Positions 7,486 to 16,729 are shown, counted from the first letter of the stretch. The stretch: DNA of 16,729 nt from Polaromonas sp. YR568 (GCA_945871335.1 CAMBWM010000021.1:1-16729); one strand, 5' to 3'. The notes: generated by a model not told the origin, from the letters alone. A program made the numbers and translations.

Positions 7486-10068
7486 ATGCCGAGTACTACA
7501 TCCACACCAGCGCAAAGAGCTGCGCAATTGCCTGCCACCCAGTTTGCACTGGGTTGGTGGCGAAGGTGGTGGCGCAAGCAAACTCCGTCACGGCAAGACC
7601 GGTTTGTCACACTAGGACCTTTATTCGCTGTATTTTTGTTTCTTGCGGCAGTGGTTGCGGCATTCGGCTACTTGCGAATTGAAGAAATTGACCGAGAACA
7701 AGAAGCAGTGCGCCGAGATGTCGAATACGGGCAGCAACGACTTAGATTACGACTGCTCGAGCGACAAGAACAACTGATGCGCCTGGGCAGAGACGTTGCC
7801 AGCAAAGAGATCAACGCAGAAGAATTTATTTCGCAAGCTGAGTCACTGGTTAACCAATACCCTGAGTTGCGTGCGGTCAGCTGGGTTGACGCTCGTCGCC
7901 GGGTGAGACTGTTCTATGCCTCCCCGAGCGCTGGTCAATCAACGGTGCGCGGCGCGGGCGATCAAATCAAAAGCGGGGAAACCGAGGCCAGCTACGGCCT
8001 GGCCCGCGACATCAAACAGCCGGTTTATTCTCAACCCATCACGTTAGAGAGTGAACCACGAACCAAAACAAGCACACTTCAATTGCATGTGCCGATGAAC
8101 GAACAAGGGCGCTTCGTGGGTGTCATCGTTGGCGAGTACGCCTTAGAAGGCCTGCTGCGATTTGGTGTGCCGACCGAGGTCAGCGCCAAATATGCTGTGG
8201 CCTTGGTTGACGGCAAAGGCCAATTACTCGCCGGTGGCCTGCCACCGCAGCGCAGTAAAGCGGCCAGACTGTTGCCGTGGACAGATGCAACACCCGAATA
8301 TGAAGTCCCGGTCTCGCCGGTCGGCAACGGCCTTTTGATACGGGCACAAAGCTACCGCGCATCGCTGGGCGTGATTGGCAGCGGTTTTTTCTGGCTTGTT
8401 AGCGCGCTCAGCGCACTGACCGTGTGGATGCTGCTGGGAACCTGGCGACACACCCGCCGGCGCGTGCAAGCGCAAGAGGCTTTGATCACTGAAACCAATT
8501 TCAGACGGGCCATGGAAAACTCCATGCTCACAGGTATGCGCGCGCTGGACTTGCAAGGCCGCATCACCTACGTGAACCCGGCCTTTTGCCAGATGACCGG
8601 CTGGGAAGAGCAGGAGTTGGTGGGCCTGGTTCCGCCTTTTCCCTACTGGCCTGAAAAGGACAGGGAGTTGCTAAGCGCCAGGCTGGAAGATGAGCTCAAA
8701 GGGCGCTCAACACCGGGCGGCTTCGAAGTCAGGGTCAAGCGCAAGAACGGCCGAATTTTTGACGCGCGCATGTATGTGTCGCCCTTGATTGACCCACGCG
8801 GCCAGCAAGCCGGCTGGATGACATCTATGACTGACATCACCGAATCCAAGCGCATTCGTGAAGAGTTGTCCAACTCGTATGAGCGGTTCACCACGGTGCT
8901 CGAAGGACTGGATGCGGCTGTGTCTGTAGCGCCCTTGGGCAGCGAGGAAATACTTTTTGCCAACAAGATGTACCGCTCCTGGTTTGGCGCCCATGTCTTA
9001 GGCCACTTGAACCTGATTGCGCTGGCCGGCGTACCCGCGGCCACCCCCAGCAACGACGCACTCGATGAGGTCGATGGTTTGGCCGGATTACCAACCGACA
9101 CGCTGACCGCCGCTCAGACCGAAAACGCGGAGATTTTCATCCCTGAACTCAGCAAGTGGCTGGAAGTGCGCTCGCGCTATCTCACCTGGGTTGATGGCCG
9201 CCTGGCTCAGATGGTGATTGCCATGGACATCACGCCCAGACGGCGCGCTGAGGAGCAATCAGCGCTGCAAGCCGAGCGTGCGCAGTCAGCCAGCCGGCTG
9301 ATCACGATGGGGGAAATGGCGTCCAGTGTGGCGCATGAATTGAACCAGCCCCTGACAGCGATCAACAACTACTGCAATGGCATGGTAACGCGCATCCAGC
9401 GCAAAACCATCAGCACCGAAGAGTTGCTCGTTGCACTGGACAAAACAGGTCGCCAGGCTCACAGGGCGGGCCAGATCATTCAACGCATTCGCTCCTTCGT
9501 CAAACGCAGCGAACCTAACCGGAGCATGTCGGATGTCGCGATGATGGTCAGCAACGCACTGGAGCTAGCCGATATTGAACTGCGCCGCCATCATGTGCGC
9601 CTGAGTCACTACAGCGCTGCACGCCTGCCGAACATCATGGTGGATCCCATTCTGATTGAGCAAGTGCTCATCAACCTGATGAAGAATGCCGCAGAATCCA
9701 TTGAGCAGGCCAAGCGTCCCAACTCGCGAAGGACCGTTGAGCTCAGGGTGGTGCCCAAACAGATCGATCAGCAGAGCGTCGTCGAGTTCTCCATCGTAGA
9801 TTCCGGCAAGGGACTTTCTGAGGAAGTCAGCACGCGGCTTTATGAAGCTTTTTATTCCACCAAAGCAGAGGGCATGGGCATTGGCCTCAAGCTGTGCCGC
9901 AGCATTGTGGAGTCTCACCAAGGCAGATTGGATGCCGAGAACCTCTACAATGGTAAAGAGGTTGTAGGCTGCCAGTTTAGCTTCTGGCTTCCCGTCAATC
10001 CCTTGCTGACTGTTTCATCCAACCCTGCCGAACCAGCTGGCTTGAAAGATGGCAAAAGCGCACTTTGA
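7486..10068 (+). CDS. Membrane PAS-domain sensor histidine kinase (FixL/DctB-like)
   Basis: This is a sensor kinase that should autophosphorylate and pass phosphate to the regulator encoded next. From ATG 7486 it has 860 residues. It has a Trp/Arg-rich cytoplasmic start, a first membrane helix at about 41-63, an extracytoplasmic region of roughly 225 residues with no motif I can name (Cache- or PAS-like fold possible), and a second helix at about 293-318. Two PAS domains follow (about 337-455 with YVNPAFCQMTGW; about 465-590), then a HisKA H-box AHELNQPLTAINNY with His617, and a HATPase with N-box NLMKNAAES (Asn734), DSGKG (Asp772) and GMGIGLKLCRS. The HELNQP form is typical of FixL/DctB-type kinases. 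No haem-PAS residue pattern was verified. In-frame GTG codons at 7381 and 7432 could extend it; 7486 is chosen because the protein then begins like family members, although its ribosome site is poor. It lies 16 bases before its regulator. Confidence 0.9.
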   Translation: MPSTTSTPAQRAAQLPATQFALGWWRRWWRKQTPSRQDRFVTLGPLFAVFLFLAAVVAAFGYLRIEEIDREQEAVRRDVEYGQQRLRLRLLERQEQLMRLGRDVASKEINAEEFISQAESLVNQYPELRAVSWVDARRRVRLFYASPSAGQSTVRGAGDQIKSGETEASYGLARDIKQPVYSQPITLESEPRTKTSTLQLHVPMNEQGRFVGVIVGEYALEGLLRFGVPTEVSAKYAVALVDGKGQLLAGGLPPQRSKAARLLPWTDATPEYEVPVSPVGNGLLIRAQSYRASLGVIGSGFFWLVSALSALTVWMLLGTWRHTRRRVQAQEALITETNFRRAMENSMLTGMRALDLQGRITYVNPAFCQMTGWEEQELVGLVPPFPYWPEKDRELLSARLEDELKGRSTPGGFEVRVKRKNGRIFDARMYVSPLIDPRGQQAGWMTSMTDITESKRIREELSNSYERFTTVLEGLDAAVSVAPLGSEEILFANKMYRSWFGAHVLGHLNLIALAGVPAATPSNDALDEVDGLAGLPTDTLTAAQTENAEIFIPELSKWLEVRSRYLTWVDGRLAQMVIAMDITPRRRAEEQSALQAERAQSASRLITMGEMASSVAHELNQPLTAINNYCNGMVTRIQRKTISTEELLVALDKTGRQAHRAGQIIQRIRSFVKRSEPNRSMSDVAMMVSNALELADIELRRHHVRLSHYSAARLPNIMVDPILIEQVLINLMKNAAESIEQAKRPNSRRTVELRVVPKQIDQQSVVEFSIVDSGKGLSEEVSTRLYEAFYSTKAEGMGIGLKLCRSIVESHQGRLDAENLYNGKEVVGCQFSFWLPVNPLLTVSSNPAEPAGLKDGKSAL

Positions 10069-10084
10069 TGGATAAAGGATTTGC

Positions 10085-10714
10085 ATGAGCTTGATTCCGA
10101 AAAAAGGCACCGTTTACGTTGTCGATGACGACGAAGGTGTGCGCGATTCCTTGCAGTGGCTTTTGGAAGGCAAAGACTACCGCGTGCGTTGCTATGACTC
10201 AGCTGAAACTTTTTTAGGTCGCTATGACCCTCGTGAAGTAGCCTGCCTGATTGTCGACATCCGCATGGGTGGCATGACCGGCCTGGAGCTCCAAGACAGG
10301 CTGGTCGAGCGCAAATCGCCACTGCCCATAGTCTTCATTACCGGTCATGGTGACGTTCCTATGGCGGTAGACACCATGAAAAAAGGTGCGATGGATTTCA
10401 TCCAGAAACCCTTTCAAGAAGAAGCGCTGGTGAACCTGGTTGAGCGCATGCTTGATCTTGCCAAAGATGCTTTCACAGAACACCAGCATTCAGCCAGCCG
10501 CGACGCCCTGCTTGCCAAACTCACCTCTCGCGAGGCGCAGGTCCTCGAGCGCATTGTGGCCGGCCGACTCAACAAGCAAATTGCCGACGACCTGGGCATC
10601 AGTATCAAGACTGTTGAAGCACACCGCGCCAACATCATGGAAAAACTTAACGCGAACACTGTGGCCGATCTGCTGAAAATTGCTTTGGGTTCCACCGCCG
10701 CACACAAAAACTAA
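10085..10714 (+). CDS. FixJ-family response regulator (REC + LuxR-type HTH)
   Basis: This is a DNA-binding response regulator of 209 residues, the usual FixJ/TtrR size. The receiver domain (about 8-122) has the acidic cluster Asp14-Asp16, phospho-acceptor Asp58 in LIVDIRM, Thr86 in FITGHGD and Lys108 in QKPF. The C-terminal LuxR/GerE helix-turn-helix spans about 146-195 ([20 protein letters not shown]; then [20 protein letters not shown]). All phosphorylation residues are present, so it should be active. The ATG at 10085 is preceded by AAAGGA. The 16-base gap from the kinase indicates one transcript, which ends at the terminator at 10742-10780. Target promoters are unknown; the neighbouring divergent PDH promoter and folD are positional candidates only. 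Confidence 0.95.
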   Translation: MSLIPKKGTVYVVDDDEGVRDSLQWLLEGKDYRVRCYDSAETFLGRYDPREVACLIVDIRMGGMTGLELQDRLVERKSPLPIVFITGHGDVPMAVDTMKKGAMDFIQKPFQEEALVNLVERMLDLAKDAFTEHQHSASRDALLAKLTSREAQVLERIVAGRLNKQIADDLGISIKTVEAHRANIMEKLNANTVADLLKIALGSTAAHKN

Positions 10715-10741
10715 ATCCAGCTCATCGGCAAGGTTCAACAC

Positions 10742-10780
10742 AACGCCCGTGGCTTCCAATCTGCGGGCGTTTTAATTTTA
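10742..10780 (+). terminator. Intrinsic terminator of the two-component operon
   Basis: AACGCCCG at 10742-10749 pairs perfectly with CGGGCGTT at 10764-10771 around a 14-base loop, and the T-rich run TTTAATTTT follows. It sits 28 bases after the regulator stop and ends only a few bases before the folD start codon. Confidence 0.9.
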
Positions 10781-10785
10781 AAAAA

Positions 10786-11646
10786 ATGACTGCTCAACTT
10801 ATCGACGGCAACGCACTTTCCGCCCAGCTTCGTGCAGACGTTGCTCGCCGCGCCGTCGCCCTTCGCAAGCAAGGGATCACACCGGGCCTGGCAGTGATTT
10901 TGGTTGGTGACAGCCCGGCCAGCCAGGTCTATGTACGCAACAAAGTCAAAGCGTGTCAAGACAATGGACTGCACTCGGTGCTCGAGCAGTACCCCGCTAA
11001 TTTGAGCGAAGCTGACCTGCTGGCCCGCGTCGAAGCCCTGAACCATGACCCGGCCATCCATGGCATTCTGGTGCAGTTGCCGCTGCCAGCACACATTGAT
11101 GCACACAAGGTTATTGAAGCCATTTCACCGGCCAAAGACGTGGACGGGTTTCATGTGGCCAGTGCCGGCGCCCTGCTGGTCGGTCAGCCCGGTTTCTGGC
11201 CTTGCACGCCTTACGGCTGCATGAAAATGCTCGAGTCGCTCAACGGCGGCAAGGGTTACGACCTGCGCGGCAAGCATGCCGTTGTGATCGGGCGCAGCAA
11301 CATCGTCGGCAAACCCATGGCCTTGATGCTGCTACAAAAAAATGCCACCGTGACCGTCTGCCACAGCGTTACAACCAATCTCAAAGTTTTGACATTGCAG
11401 GCCGACGTGATTGTCGCAGCCGTTGGCAAACGCAATGTACTGACGGCAGACATGGTCAAGCCGGGTGCGGTGGTGATTGACGTGGGCATGAACCGCAATG
11501 ACGAAGGAAAGCTCTGCGGCGATGTGGATTTTGCGGGCGTCAAAGAGGTGGCTGGCTACATCACACCGGTGCCTGGCGGTGTCGGCCCCATGACCATCAC
11601 CATGCTACTGGTCAATACCCTGCAAGCGGCCGAAAACGCTGCCTGA
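10786..11646 (+). CDS. folD: Bifunctional methylenetetrahydrofolate dehydrogenase / methenyltetrahydrofolate cyclohydrolase
   Basis: FolD interconverts 5,10-methylene-, 5,10-methenyl- and 10-formyl-tetrahydrofolate using NADP+, feeding purine and formyl-Met-tRNA synthesis in the cytosol. At 286 residues it has the normal length. The catalytic YVRNK motif gives Tyr49 and Lys53. The folate-site stretch [11 protein letters not shown] is followed by PCTPYG, the nucleotide-binding loop is [14 protein letters not shown], and the family's closing [12 protein letters not shown] signature is present. ATG 10786 is the only plausible start, yet no Shine-Dalgarno sequence precedes it: the upstream bases are the tail of a terminator and an A run. 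It converges on the DUF4149 gene with 15 bases between stops. A separate promoter is needed for expression but is not evident. Confidence 0.97.
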   Translation: MTAQLIDGNALSAQLRADVARRAVALRKQGITPGLAVILVGDSPASQVYVRNKVKACQDNGLHSVLEQYPANLSEADLLARVEALNHDPAIHGILVQLPLPAHIDAHKVIEAISPAKDVDGFHVASAGALLVGQPGFWPCTPYGCMKMLESLNGGKGYDLRGKHAVVIGRSNIVGKPMALMLLQKNATVTVCHSVTTNLKVLTLQADVIVAAVGKRNVLTADMVKPGAVVIDVGMNRNDEGKLCGDVDFAGVKEVAGYITPVPGGVGPMTITMLLVNTLQAAENAA

Positions 11647-11661
11647 CTGAAAGAGTCGGGC

Positions 11662-12099
11662 TCAGGCCCGGGAAGAAACACGCCAGAGTGTCAGGCCGGC
11701 GCATATCCACTGGCCCAGGTACATCAGGCTACCCAAGCTGTGCCACAAACGAAGATTTCCGCCGCTGGCGCGGGCATTGACAATTTGGGCGGCGACACCG
11801 AACTCAACCAGCAAAGTCAGCAACAAACCAACCACGACCCAGGCCGTGATTTTACGAGCCTCGTCATTGGATTGAGCATGCTCGACGTTTTTGCGATTCA
11901 ACATCAATAGCAGAAGCATGGTGCAAGCTACTGACAACCAGGTTTGCGCAGAAAACAATTTGGCGGCCATCGCGCCAGCCTCGGCTGGCGTGCCCAAGTA
12001 CTTGAACAGCAGCGGCACCACCACAAAACCCAGGCCGCTCAGGCTACCCCACCAAAGCGCCGAAAGGAAAACCGCAGCACGCGCCTGAAAGGCAGGCAT
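11662..12099 (-). CDS. DUF4149 domain-containing small membrane protein
   Basis: This is a 145-residue protein with four likely membrane helices: about 8-30 (AAVFLSALWWGSLSGLGFVV), 50-66, 84-104 and 120-140. The WWGSL...GFVVVPLLFKYL start, the Ala/Gly-rich segment before AAKLFSAQTWLS, and the LWHSLGSLMYLGQW ending are the pattern of DUF4149 (TMEM205-like) proteins, whose role is not established. Its ATG shares one base with the greA stop (TGATG), so translation is probably coupled to greA and the two are on one transcript. It ends 15 bases from the convergent folD stop. Confidence 0.85.
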   Translation of the reverse strand: MPAFQARAAVFLSALWWGSLSGLGFVVVPLLFKYLGTPAEAGAMAAKLFSAQTWLSVACTMLLLLMLNRKNVEHAQSNDEARKITAWVVVGLLLTLLVEFGVAAQIVNARASGGNLRLWHSLGSLMYLGQWICAGLTLWRVSSRA

Positions 12100-12575
12100 C
12101 AGATGTACTTCACCGCCATGATCTCGTAACGCTTGATCCCGCCGGGCGCAACAACTTCTGCGATTTCACCTTCGGCCTTGCCAATCAATGCACGCGCTAT
12201 CGGCGAGCTGATATTGATCAGCCCTTGCTTCAAATCAGCTTCGTCTTCTCCGACAATCTGATAGGTCACCTTGTCGCCGGTGTCTTCATCTTCCAGAGCA
12301 ACGGTCGAGCCAAAAACAACCCTGCCGTCTGCGTCAACCGACTGCGGGTCAATGATGAGCGCGGCCGATAATTTGCCTTCAATTTCTTGAATACGGCCTT
12401 CAATGAAACCTTGCCGGTCTTTGGCTGCGTCGTACTCGGCGTTTTCACTCAAGTCACCTTGAGCACGTGCCTCTGCAATGGCGCCAATTACCCAAGGACG
12501 ATCTACCGTCTTGAGTTGATGCAACTCAGCTTTAAGTTTTTCTGCGCCACGTTTGGTAATCGGTAAGGTGGTCAT
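12099..12575 (-). CDS. greA: Transcription elongation factor GreA
   Basis: GreA enters the secondary channel of RNA polymerase and stimulates cleavage of backtracked RNA. From ATG 12575 it has 158 residues, the standard length. It starts [20 protein letters not shown] and forms the N-terminal coiled coil, whose tip [13 protein letters not shown] carries the conserved acidic residues. The C-terminal FKBP-like domain includes [20 protein letters not shown] and ends in the [14 protein letters not shown] segment. A longer in-frame ATG (12617) and another at 12584 exist. AGGAGA at 12591-12586 is 10 bases before 12575 but only about 2 bases before 12584, which supports 12575. It lies 102 bases downstream of carB and overlaps the DUF4149 gene by one base. 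Confidence 0.97.
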   Translation of the reverse strand: MTTLPITKRGAEKLKAELHQLKTVDRPWVIGAIAEARAQGDLSENAEYDAAKDRQGFIEGRIQEIEGKLSAALIIDPQSVDADGRVVFGSTVALEDEDTGDKVTYQIVGEDEADLKQGLINISSPIARALIGKAEGEIAEVVAPGGIKRYEIMAVKYI

Positions 12576-12585
12576 GGGGATCATG

Positions 12586-12591
12586 TCTCCT
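12586..12591 (-). promoter_or_regulatory. Ribosome binding site deciding the greA start
   Basis: AGGAGA on the minus strand is 10 bases before ATG 12575. The competing in-frame ATG at 12584 is too close to it, and ATG 12617 lies upstream inside the carB-greA hairpin loop. Confidence 0.6.
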
Positions 12592-12599
12592 GCAAAAGC

Positions 12600-12627
12600 G
12601 AAACCGCCGCCAGACAACTGGCGGCGG
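12600..12627 (-). terminator. GC-rich hairpin between carB and greA (terminator or attenuator)
   Basis: CCGCCGCCAG and CTGGCGGCGG (12604-12613 with 12618-12627) form a perfect 10-bp stem with a 4-base loop. On the minus strand the stem is followed by TTTCGCTTTTGC, an interrupted T tract. It lies 51 bases past the carB stop. It may terminate carAB transcription, partially or fully, or stabilise the 3' end; greA would then need its own promoter in a gap where I see none that is strong. Confidence 0.6.
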
Positions 12628-12677
12628 CGGATTTCTTAACTTGAGTTTAATGCAATTGCCCGGTAACCGTAAAAACC

Positions 12678-15600
12678 TCAGATAAGCTGCGCATGCATCT
12701 CTTGCAGCGAAACCACACCGAGGTTGTCCATGTGGGCCATGCCCTGAACTGCAGCCTCGGCGCCCGCAATCGTGGTGAAGGTGGTGACACGGGCCAGCAA
12801 AGCCGAGGTACGGATCTGCCGCGAATCGGCGATCGCATTACGACGCTCTTCCACGGTGTTGATGACCAGCACGATCTCGTTGTTCTTGATCATGTCCACC
12901 ACATGTGGTCGACCTTCCGTGACCTTGTTGACCACACCGCAGGCAATTCCTGCGGCCTGAATCGCGGCAGCCGTGCCTTTGGTCGCTACAAGATCAAACT
13001 TCAGTGCAACCAGCGCACTGGCCACGGCCACGGCGCGCGGCTTATCGTTGTTCTTCACCGTAAGGAAGACGCGACCAGAAGTCGGCAGGTTGGTGCCCGC
13101 GCCAAGCTGCGACTTCACAAAGGCTTCGCCGAAAGTCTTCCCCACGCCCATGACTTCACCGGTGGATTTCATTTCAGGGCCGAGGATGGTGTCCACGCCG
13201 GGAAATTTCACAAACGGGAAGACTGCTTCCTTGACGCTGAAGTAAGGCGGCGTGACTTCTTTGGTAAAGCCTTGCGCCGCCAGGGTCTGGCCTACCATGC
13301 AGCGAGCGGCGACTTTGGCCAACTGAATGCCCGTGGCCTTGCTAACGAAAGGCACAGTGCGCGAAGCTCTTGGATTGACCTCCAGCACGTAAATCACGTA
13401 CTGGCCGTCAATGTTTTGAATGGCAAACTGAACGTTCATCAGCCCGACCACGTTCAGGGCCGCAGCCATGGCAGCGGTCTGGCGCTTGATCTCGTTGACC
13501 GTGGCAGGGCTCAGCGAATAAGGCGGCAAGGAACAGGCAGAGTCACCGCTGTGAACACCGGCTTGCTCAATGTGCTCCATCACGCCGCCTATCAGCGTCT
13601 TGCCGGCCACATCGCGGATGCAGTCCACATCACATTCAATAGCATCGTTCAAAAAACGGTCCAGCAGCACAGGCGAGTCATGGCTGACCTTAACGGCTTC
13701 ACGCATGTAGCGCTCAAGATCGCGCTGCTCGTGCACGATTTCCATGGCGCGGCCACCGAGCACATAGCTCGGGCGTACCACGAGCGGGTAACCCAGCGCG
13801 GCGGCTTTTTCCAGCGCTTCGGGTTCGGTACGGGCCGTCGCATTGGGCGGCTGGCGCAGCTTGAGCTCATGCAAGAGCTTTTGAAAGCGTTCACGGTCTT
13901 CGGCCGCATCAATCATGTCGGGTGAGGTGCCGATGATGGGCACGCCGTTGCGCTCGAGGTCCAGCGCCAGCTTCAACGGCGTCTGGCCGCCGTACTGCAC
14001 GATCACGCCTAACGGTTTTTCCTTGTCAACGATTTCGAGTACATCTTCGAGCGTCAGTGGCTCAAAGTACAAGCGGTCTGAGGTGTCGTAGTCGGTGGAC
14101 ACGGTTTCGGGGTTGCAATTGACCATGATGGTCTCGTAACCATCTTCGCGCATGGCCAGCGCAGCGTGCACGCAGCAGTAGTCAAACTCGATGCCCTGAC
14201 CAATGCGGTTGGGGCCACCGCCGAGCACCATGATCTTTTTCTTGTCAGTGGGTGCGGCTTCGCATTCACTGCCTTCTGCTTCGTACGTCGAGTACATGTA
14301 GGCGGTATTGGTGGAGAACTCAGCCGCGCAGGTGTCCACCCGCTTGTAGACTGGCCGCACACCCAGCGCCTTGCGCTTGTCGCGAATGGCGGTGTCTGTG
14401 GTCTTGAGCTGGCGTGCCAGGCGGCGATCGGAGAAGCCTTTTTGCTTGAGCGCGCGCAAGGTGGACGCATCAATTTGGTCCAGTGACATGGTTTCGAGCT
14501 CAAGCTCGACCTTCACGATCTGCTCGATCTGCACCAGGAACCAGGGGTCGATTTTGGTCAGAGCAAAGACCTCGTCCACGCTCATACCCAGGGCAAAAGC
14601 ATCGCCAACGTACCAGATGCGCTCGGGACCGGGCGCGCCCAGTTCTTTTTCGAGCACTTCGCGGTCTTGCGTTTTCTCGTTCATGCCATCAACGCCGACT
14701 TCCAGGCCGCGCAGCGCTTTCTGGAACGACTCCTGGAAAGTCCGTCCCATGGCCATCACCTCGCCAACCGACTTCATCTGGGTCGTTAAGCGTGAATCTG
14801 CCATCGGAAATTTTTCAAACGCAAAGCGCGGAACCTTGGTCACCACGTAATCGATGCTGGGCTCAAAGCTCGCCGGCGTGGCGCCGCCAGTAATATCGTT
14901 GCGCAATTCGTCAAGTGTGTAGCCGATGGCCAGCTTGGCCGCAACCTTGGCAATGGGAAAACCCGTCGCCTTGGAGGCCAGGGCCGACGAACGCGAGACG
15001 CGAGGGTTCATCTCGATGACGACCATGCGGCCGTCCGCCGGGTTGATAGAGAACTGCACATTCGAGCCGCCCGTATCGACGCCGATTTCGCGCAGAACAG
15101 CCAGACTGGCATTGCGCAGAATCTGGTATTCCTTGTCGGTCAACGTTTGCGCCGGCGCTACGGTGATCGAGTCACCGGTATGCACGCCCATGGGGTCCAG
15201 ATTTTCAATAGAACAAACAATGATGCAGTTGTCGGCCTTGTCACGCACGACTTCCATCTCGTACTCTTTCCAGCCCAGAAGCGACTCTTCAATCAACAGC
15301 TCATTGGTGGGCGAGGCTTCCAGACCGCGCTTGCAAATCGTCTCAAACTCCTCAGAGTTGTAGGCAATACCGCCCCCGGTGCCACCCAGCGTGAAGCTGG
15401 GGCGAATGACCGTTGGAAAACCCAGCGTTTTTTGCACTGTCCAGGCTTCATCCATGCTGTGCGCAATGCCGGAGCGCGCCGAGCCCAGACCGATCTTGGT
15501 CATCGCGTCCTTGAACTTAAGCCGGTCTTCGGCCTTGTCGATGGCCTCAGGCGTGGCGCCAATCAGCTCGACCTTGTATTTGTCGAGTACGCCGTGGCGC

Positions 15601-15908
15601 CAGAGGTCGAGCGCGCAGTTCAGAGCCGTCTGCCCGCCCATGGTCGGCAAGATCGCGTCAGGGCGCTCCTTGGCGATGATTTTTTCAACGGTCTGCCAGG
15701 TGATCGGCTCGATGTAAGTGACGTCGGCAGTGGCCGGGTCGGTCATGATGGTGGCGGGGTTGCTGTTGATCAAGATGACCTTGTAACCCTCTTCGCGCAG
15801 TGCCTTGCAAGCTTGCACGCCGGAGTAGTCGAACTCACAGGCCTGGCCGATGATGATGGGGCCAGCCCCGATGATGAGGACCGATTTGATGTCTGTGCGC
15901 TTAGGCAT
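12678..15908 (-). CDS. carB: Carbamoyl-phosphate synthase large subunit
   Basis: CarB makes carbamoyl phosphate from bicarbonate, two ATP and ammonia delivered by CarA, for pyrimidine and arginine synthesis. Its 1076 residues match the family (1073 in Escherichia coli). The two homologous ATP-grasp halves are visible: [20 protein letters not shown] with [18 protein letters not shown] in the first, and [20 protein letters not shown] with [18 protein letters not shown] in the second. The oligomerisation segment lies between them. The C-terminal MGS-like allosteric domain begins near [18 protein letters not shown] 15908 shares one base with the carA stop (TAATG), and GGAG lies 7 bases upstream inside carA, indicating coupled translation. 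No internal stop or frameshift is seen. Confidence 0.98.
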   Translation of the reverse strand: MPKRTDIKSVLIIGAGPIIIGQACEFDYSGVQACKALREEGYKVILINSNPATIMTDPATADVTYIEPITWQTVEKIIAKERPDAILPTMGGQTALNCALDLWRHGVLDKYKVELIGATPEAIDKAEDRLKFKDAMTKIGLGSARSGIAHSMDEAWTVQKTLGFPTVIRPSFTLGGTGGGIAYNSEEFETICKRGLEASPTNELLIEESLLGWKEYEMEVVRDKADNCIIVCSIENLDPMGVHTGDSITVAPAQTLTDKEYQILRNASLAVLREIGVDTGGSNVQFSINPADGRMVVIEMNPRVSRSSALASKATGFPIAKVAAKLAIGYTLDELRNDITGGATPASFEPSIDYVVTKVPRFAFEKFPMADSRLTTQMKSVGEVMAMGRTFQESFQKALRGLEVGVDGMNEKTQDREVLEKELGAPGPERIWYVGDAFALGMSVDEVFALTKIDPWFLVQIEQIVKVELELETMSLDQIDASTLRALKQKGFSDRRLARQLKTTDTAIRDKRKALGVRPVYKRVDTCAAEFSTNTAYMYSTYEAEGSECEAAPTDKKKIMVLGGGPNRIGQGIEFDYCCVHAALAMREDGYETIMVNCNPETVSTDYDTSDRLYFEPLTLEDVLEIVDKEKPLGVIVQYGGQTPLKLALDLERNGVPIIGTSPDMIDAAEDRERFQKLLHELKLRQPPNATARTEPEALEKAAALGYPLVVRPSYVLGGRAMEIVHEQRDLERYMREAVKVSHDSPVLLDRFLNDAIECDVDCIRDVAGKTLIGGVMEHIEQAGVHSGDSACSLPPYSLSPATVNEIKRQTAAMAAALNVVGLMNVQFAIQNIDGQYVIYVLEVNPRASRTVPFVSKATGIQLAKVAARCMVGQTLAAQGFTKEVTPPYFSVKEAVFPFVKFPGVDTILGPEMKSTGEVMGVGKTFGEAFVKSQLGAGTNLPTSGRVFLTVKNNDKPRAVAVASALVALKFDLVATKGTAAAIQAAGIACGVVNKVTEGRPHVVDMIKNNEIVLVINTVEERRNAIADSRQIRTSALLARVTTFTTIAGAEAAVQGMAHMDNLGVVSLQEMHAQLI

Positions 15909-16729
15909 TATTGAACTCCGGCAGTCGGCGCTGCGGCCTCCATCAACGCCGTAAAGCGGTCGAACAGGTAGGCAATGTCATGAGGTCCGGGCGAGGCTTC
16001 AGGGTGACCCTGAAAGCAAAACGCCGGCTTGTCGGTGCGGGCCAAGCCCTGCAAGGTGCCGTCAAACAGGCTGATGTGGGTGGCACGCAGGTTGGGCGGC
16101 AGGGATTTTTCATCCACCGCAAAACCATGGTTCTGGCTGGTGATGCTGACGCGCCCGTTGTCCAGGTCCTTGACCGGATGGTTGGCGCCGTGATGGCCAA
16201 ACTTCATCTTGAAGGTCTTGGCGCCGCTGGCCAGCGCCATGATCTGGTGCCCCAGGCAGATGCCAAAGGTCGGAATGCCGGTTTCGATCAACTCACGGGT
16301 TGCGGCAATGGCGTAATCGCAGGGCTGCGGATCGCCGGGGCCGTTGGACAAAAAGATACCGTCCGGCTTGAGCTTGAGCACCTCGGCGGCAGATGTCTGC
16401 GCCGGCACGACAGTGATGCGCGCACCCCGCTCGGCGAGCATGCGAAGAATGTTTTTCTTCACGCCAAAGTCATAGGCGACCACATGGAACTTCGGCGCGC
16501 TTTGAATGCCATAGCCCGAACCGAGCTTCCACTCAGTTTCGGTCCATGCATAAGAGGCCTTCACAGACACCACTTTGGCCAGGTCTTGCCCGCTCATGCT
16601 GGGCGCGGTCTGCGCTGCAGCCACGGCCTTGGCAATCGCTGCGGGGCTGACAGACTCGCCGGCGGCCAGGGCCATGATGCAGCCGTTTTGCGCGCCGTGA
16701 GTTCGCAGGTGGCGGGTCAGTTGACGGGT
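15908..16729 (-). CDS. carA: Carbamoyl-phosphate synthase small (glutaminase) subunit, 5' end cut by the window
   Basis: CarA hydrolyses glutamine and channels ammonia to CarB. About 273 residues are visible of a family length near 380-395. The frame is open to the window edge, starting [20 protein letters not shown], which matches the end of the CarA N-terminal domain, so the start lies beyond 16729; a Met at 16675 is internal. The class I glutamine amidotransferase domain shows the nucleophile Cys in [12 protein letters not shown], the SNGPGDP oxyanion loop, the NHGFAV motif, and the His/Glu pair in [12 protein letters not shown]. All catalytic residues are present. It is the first gene seen of the carA-carB unit; its promoter is outside the window. 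Confidence 0.97.
   Translation of the reverse strand, partial: TRQLTRHLRTHGAQNGCIMALAAGESVSPAAIAKAVAAAQTAPSMSGQDLAKVVSVKASYAWTETEWKLGSGYGIQSAPKFHVVAYDFGVKKNILRMLAERGARITVVPAQTSAAEVLKLKPDGIFLSNGPGDPQPCDYAIAATRELIETGIPTFGICLGHQIMALASGAKTFKMKFGHHGANHPVKDLDNGRVSITSQNHGFAVDEKSLPPNLRATHISLFDGTLQGLARTDKPAFCFQGHPEASPGPHDIAYLFDRFTALMEAAAPTAGVQ

Noticed and set aside
11657..11670. CGGGC-TCAG-GCCCG hairpin between the convergent folD and DUF4149 genes as a bidirectional terminator
   Set aside because: The stem is only 5 bp, overlaps the DUF4149 stop codon, and has no T tract on either side.
12584..12617. Upstream in-frame ATG codons of greA at 12617 and 12584
   Set aside because: The first lies in the loop of the carB-greA hairpin and adds a non-conserved MSGGG-type extension; the second is too close to the ribosome site. 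The 158-residue form matches the family.
16675..16677. ATG at 16675 as the start of a short carA
   Set aside because: The frame remains open upstream to the window edge and encodes conserved CarA sequence ([13 protein letters not shown]), so this Met is internal.

Overview
This window looks like a chromosomal segment of a Burkholderiales betaproteobacterium, most likely in the Comamonadaceae (Rhodoferax/Polaromonas-like). That placement is inferred from protein style and gene order: a pyruvate dehydrogenase operon whose E3 carries its own lipoyl domain, a FixLJ-type two-component pair next to folD, and a carAB-greA-DUF4149 cluster. It was not confirmed by any search. Most of the DNA is core metabolism.

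Layout. Positions 1-528 hold the 3' end of a tctA-type tricarboxylate transporter permease. About 530-1170 is a gene graveyard. It contains a short ORF that may be the scar of an XdhC-like gene, a PIN-domain toxin broken by in-frame stops and a frameshift, and its probable ribbon-helix-helix antitoxin, which has lost its start codon and gained a premature stop. Positions 1258-7220 (minus strand) are aceE-aceF-lpdA, the complete pyruvate dehydrogenase complex. A 265-bp divergent intergenic region separates aceE from a plus-strand membrane PAS histidine kinase (7486-10068) and its FixJ-like regulator (10085-10714), which ends at a clear intrinsic terminator. folD (10786-11646) starts directly behind that terminator and converges on the minus-strand block carA(partial)-carB-greA-DUF4149 (16729 down to 11662).

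How the genes work together. The PDH complex makes acetyl-CoA from pyruvate. The adjacent two-component system is a positional candidate for sensing a carbon or redox signal and controlling nearby genes, but its targets cannot be read from the sequence. FolD supplies one-carbon folates. CarAB makes carbamoyl phosphate for pyrimidines and arginine. GreA rescues stalled RNA polymerase. I found no CRISPR array, rRNA, tRNA, insertion sequence or phage gene, and no convincing novel multi-gene system. The most unusual items are the decayed toxin-antitoxin module, the near-duplicate lipoyl domains shared by E2 and E3, and the terminator-abutting folD start without a Shine-Dalgarno sequence.
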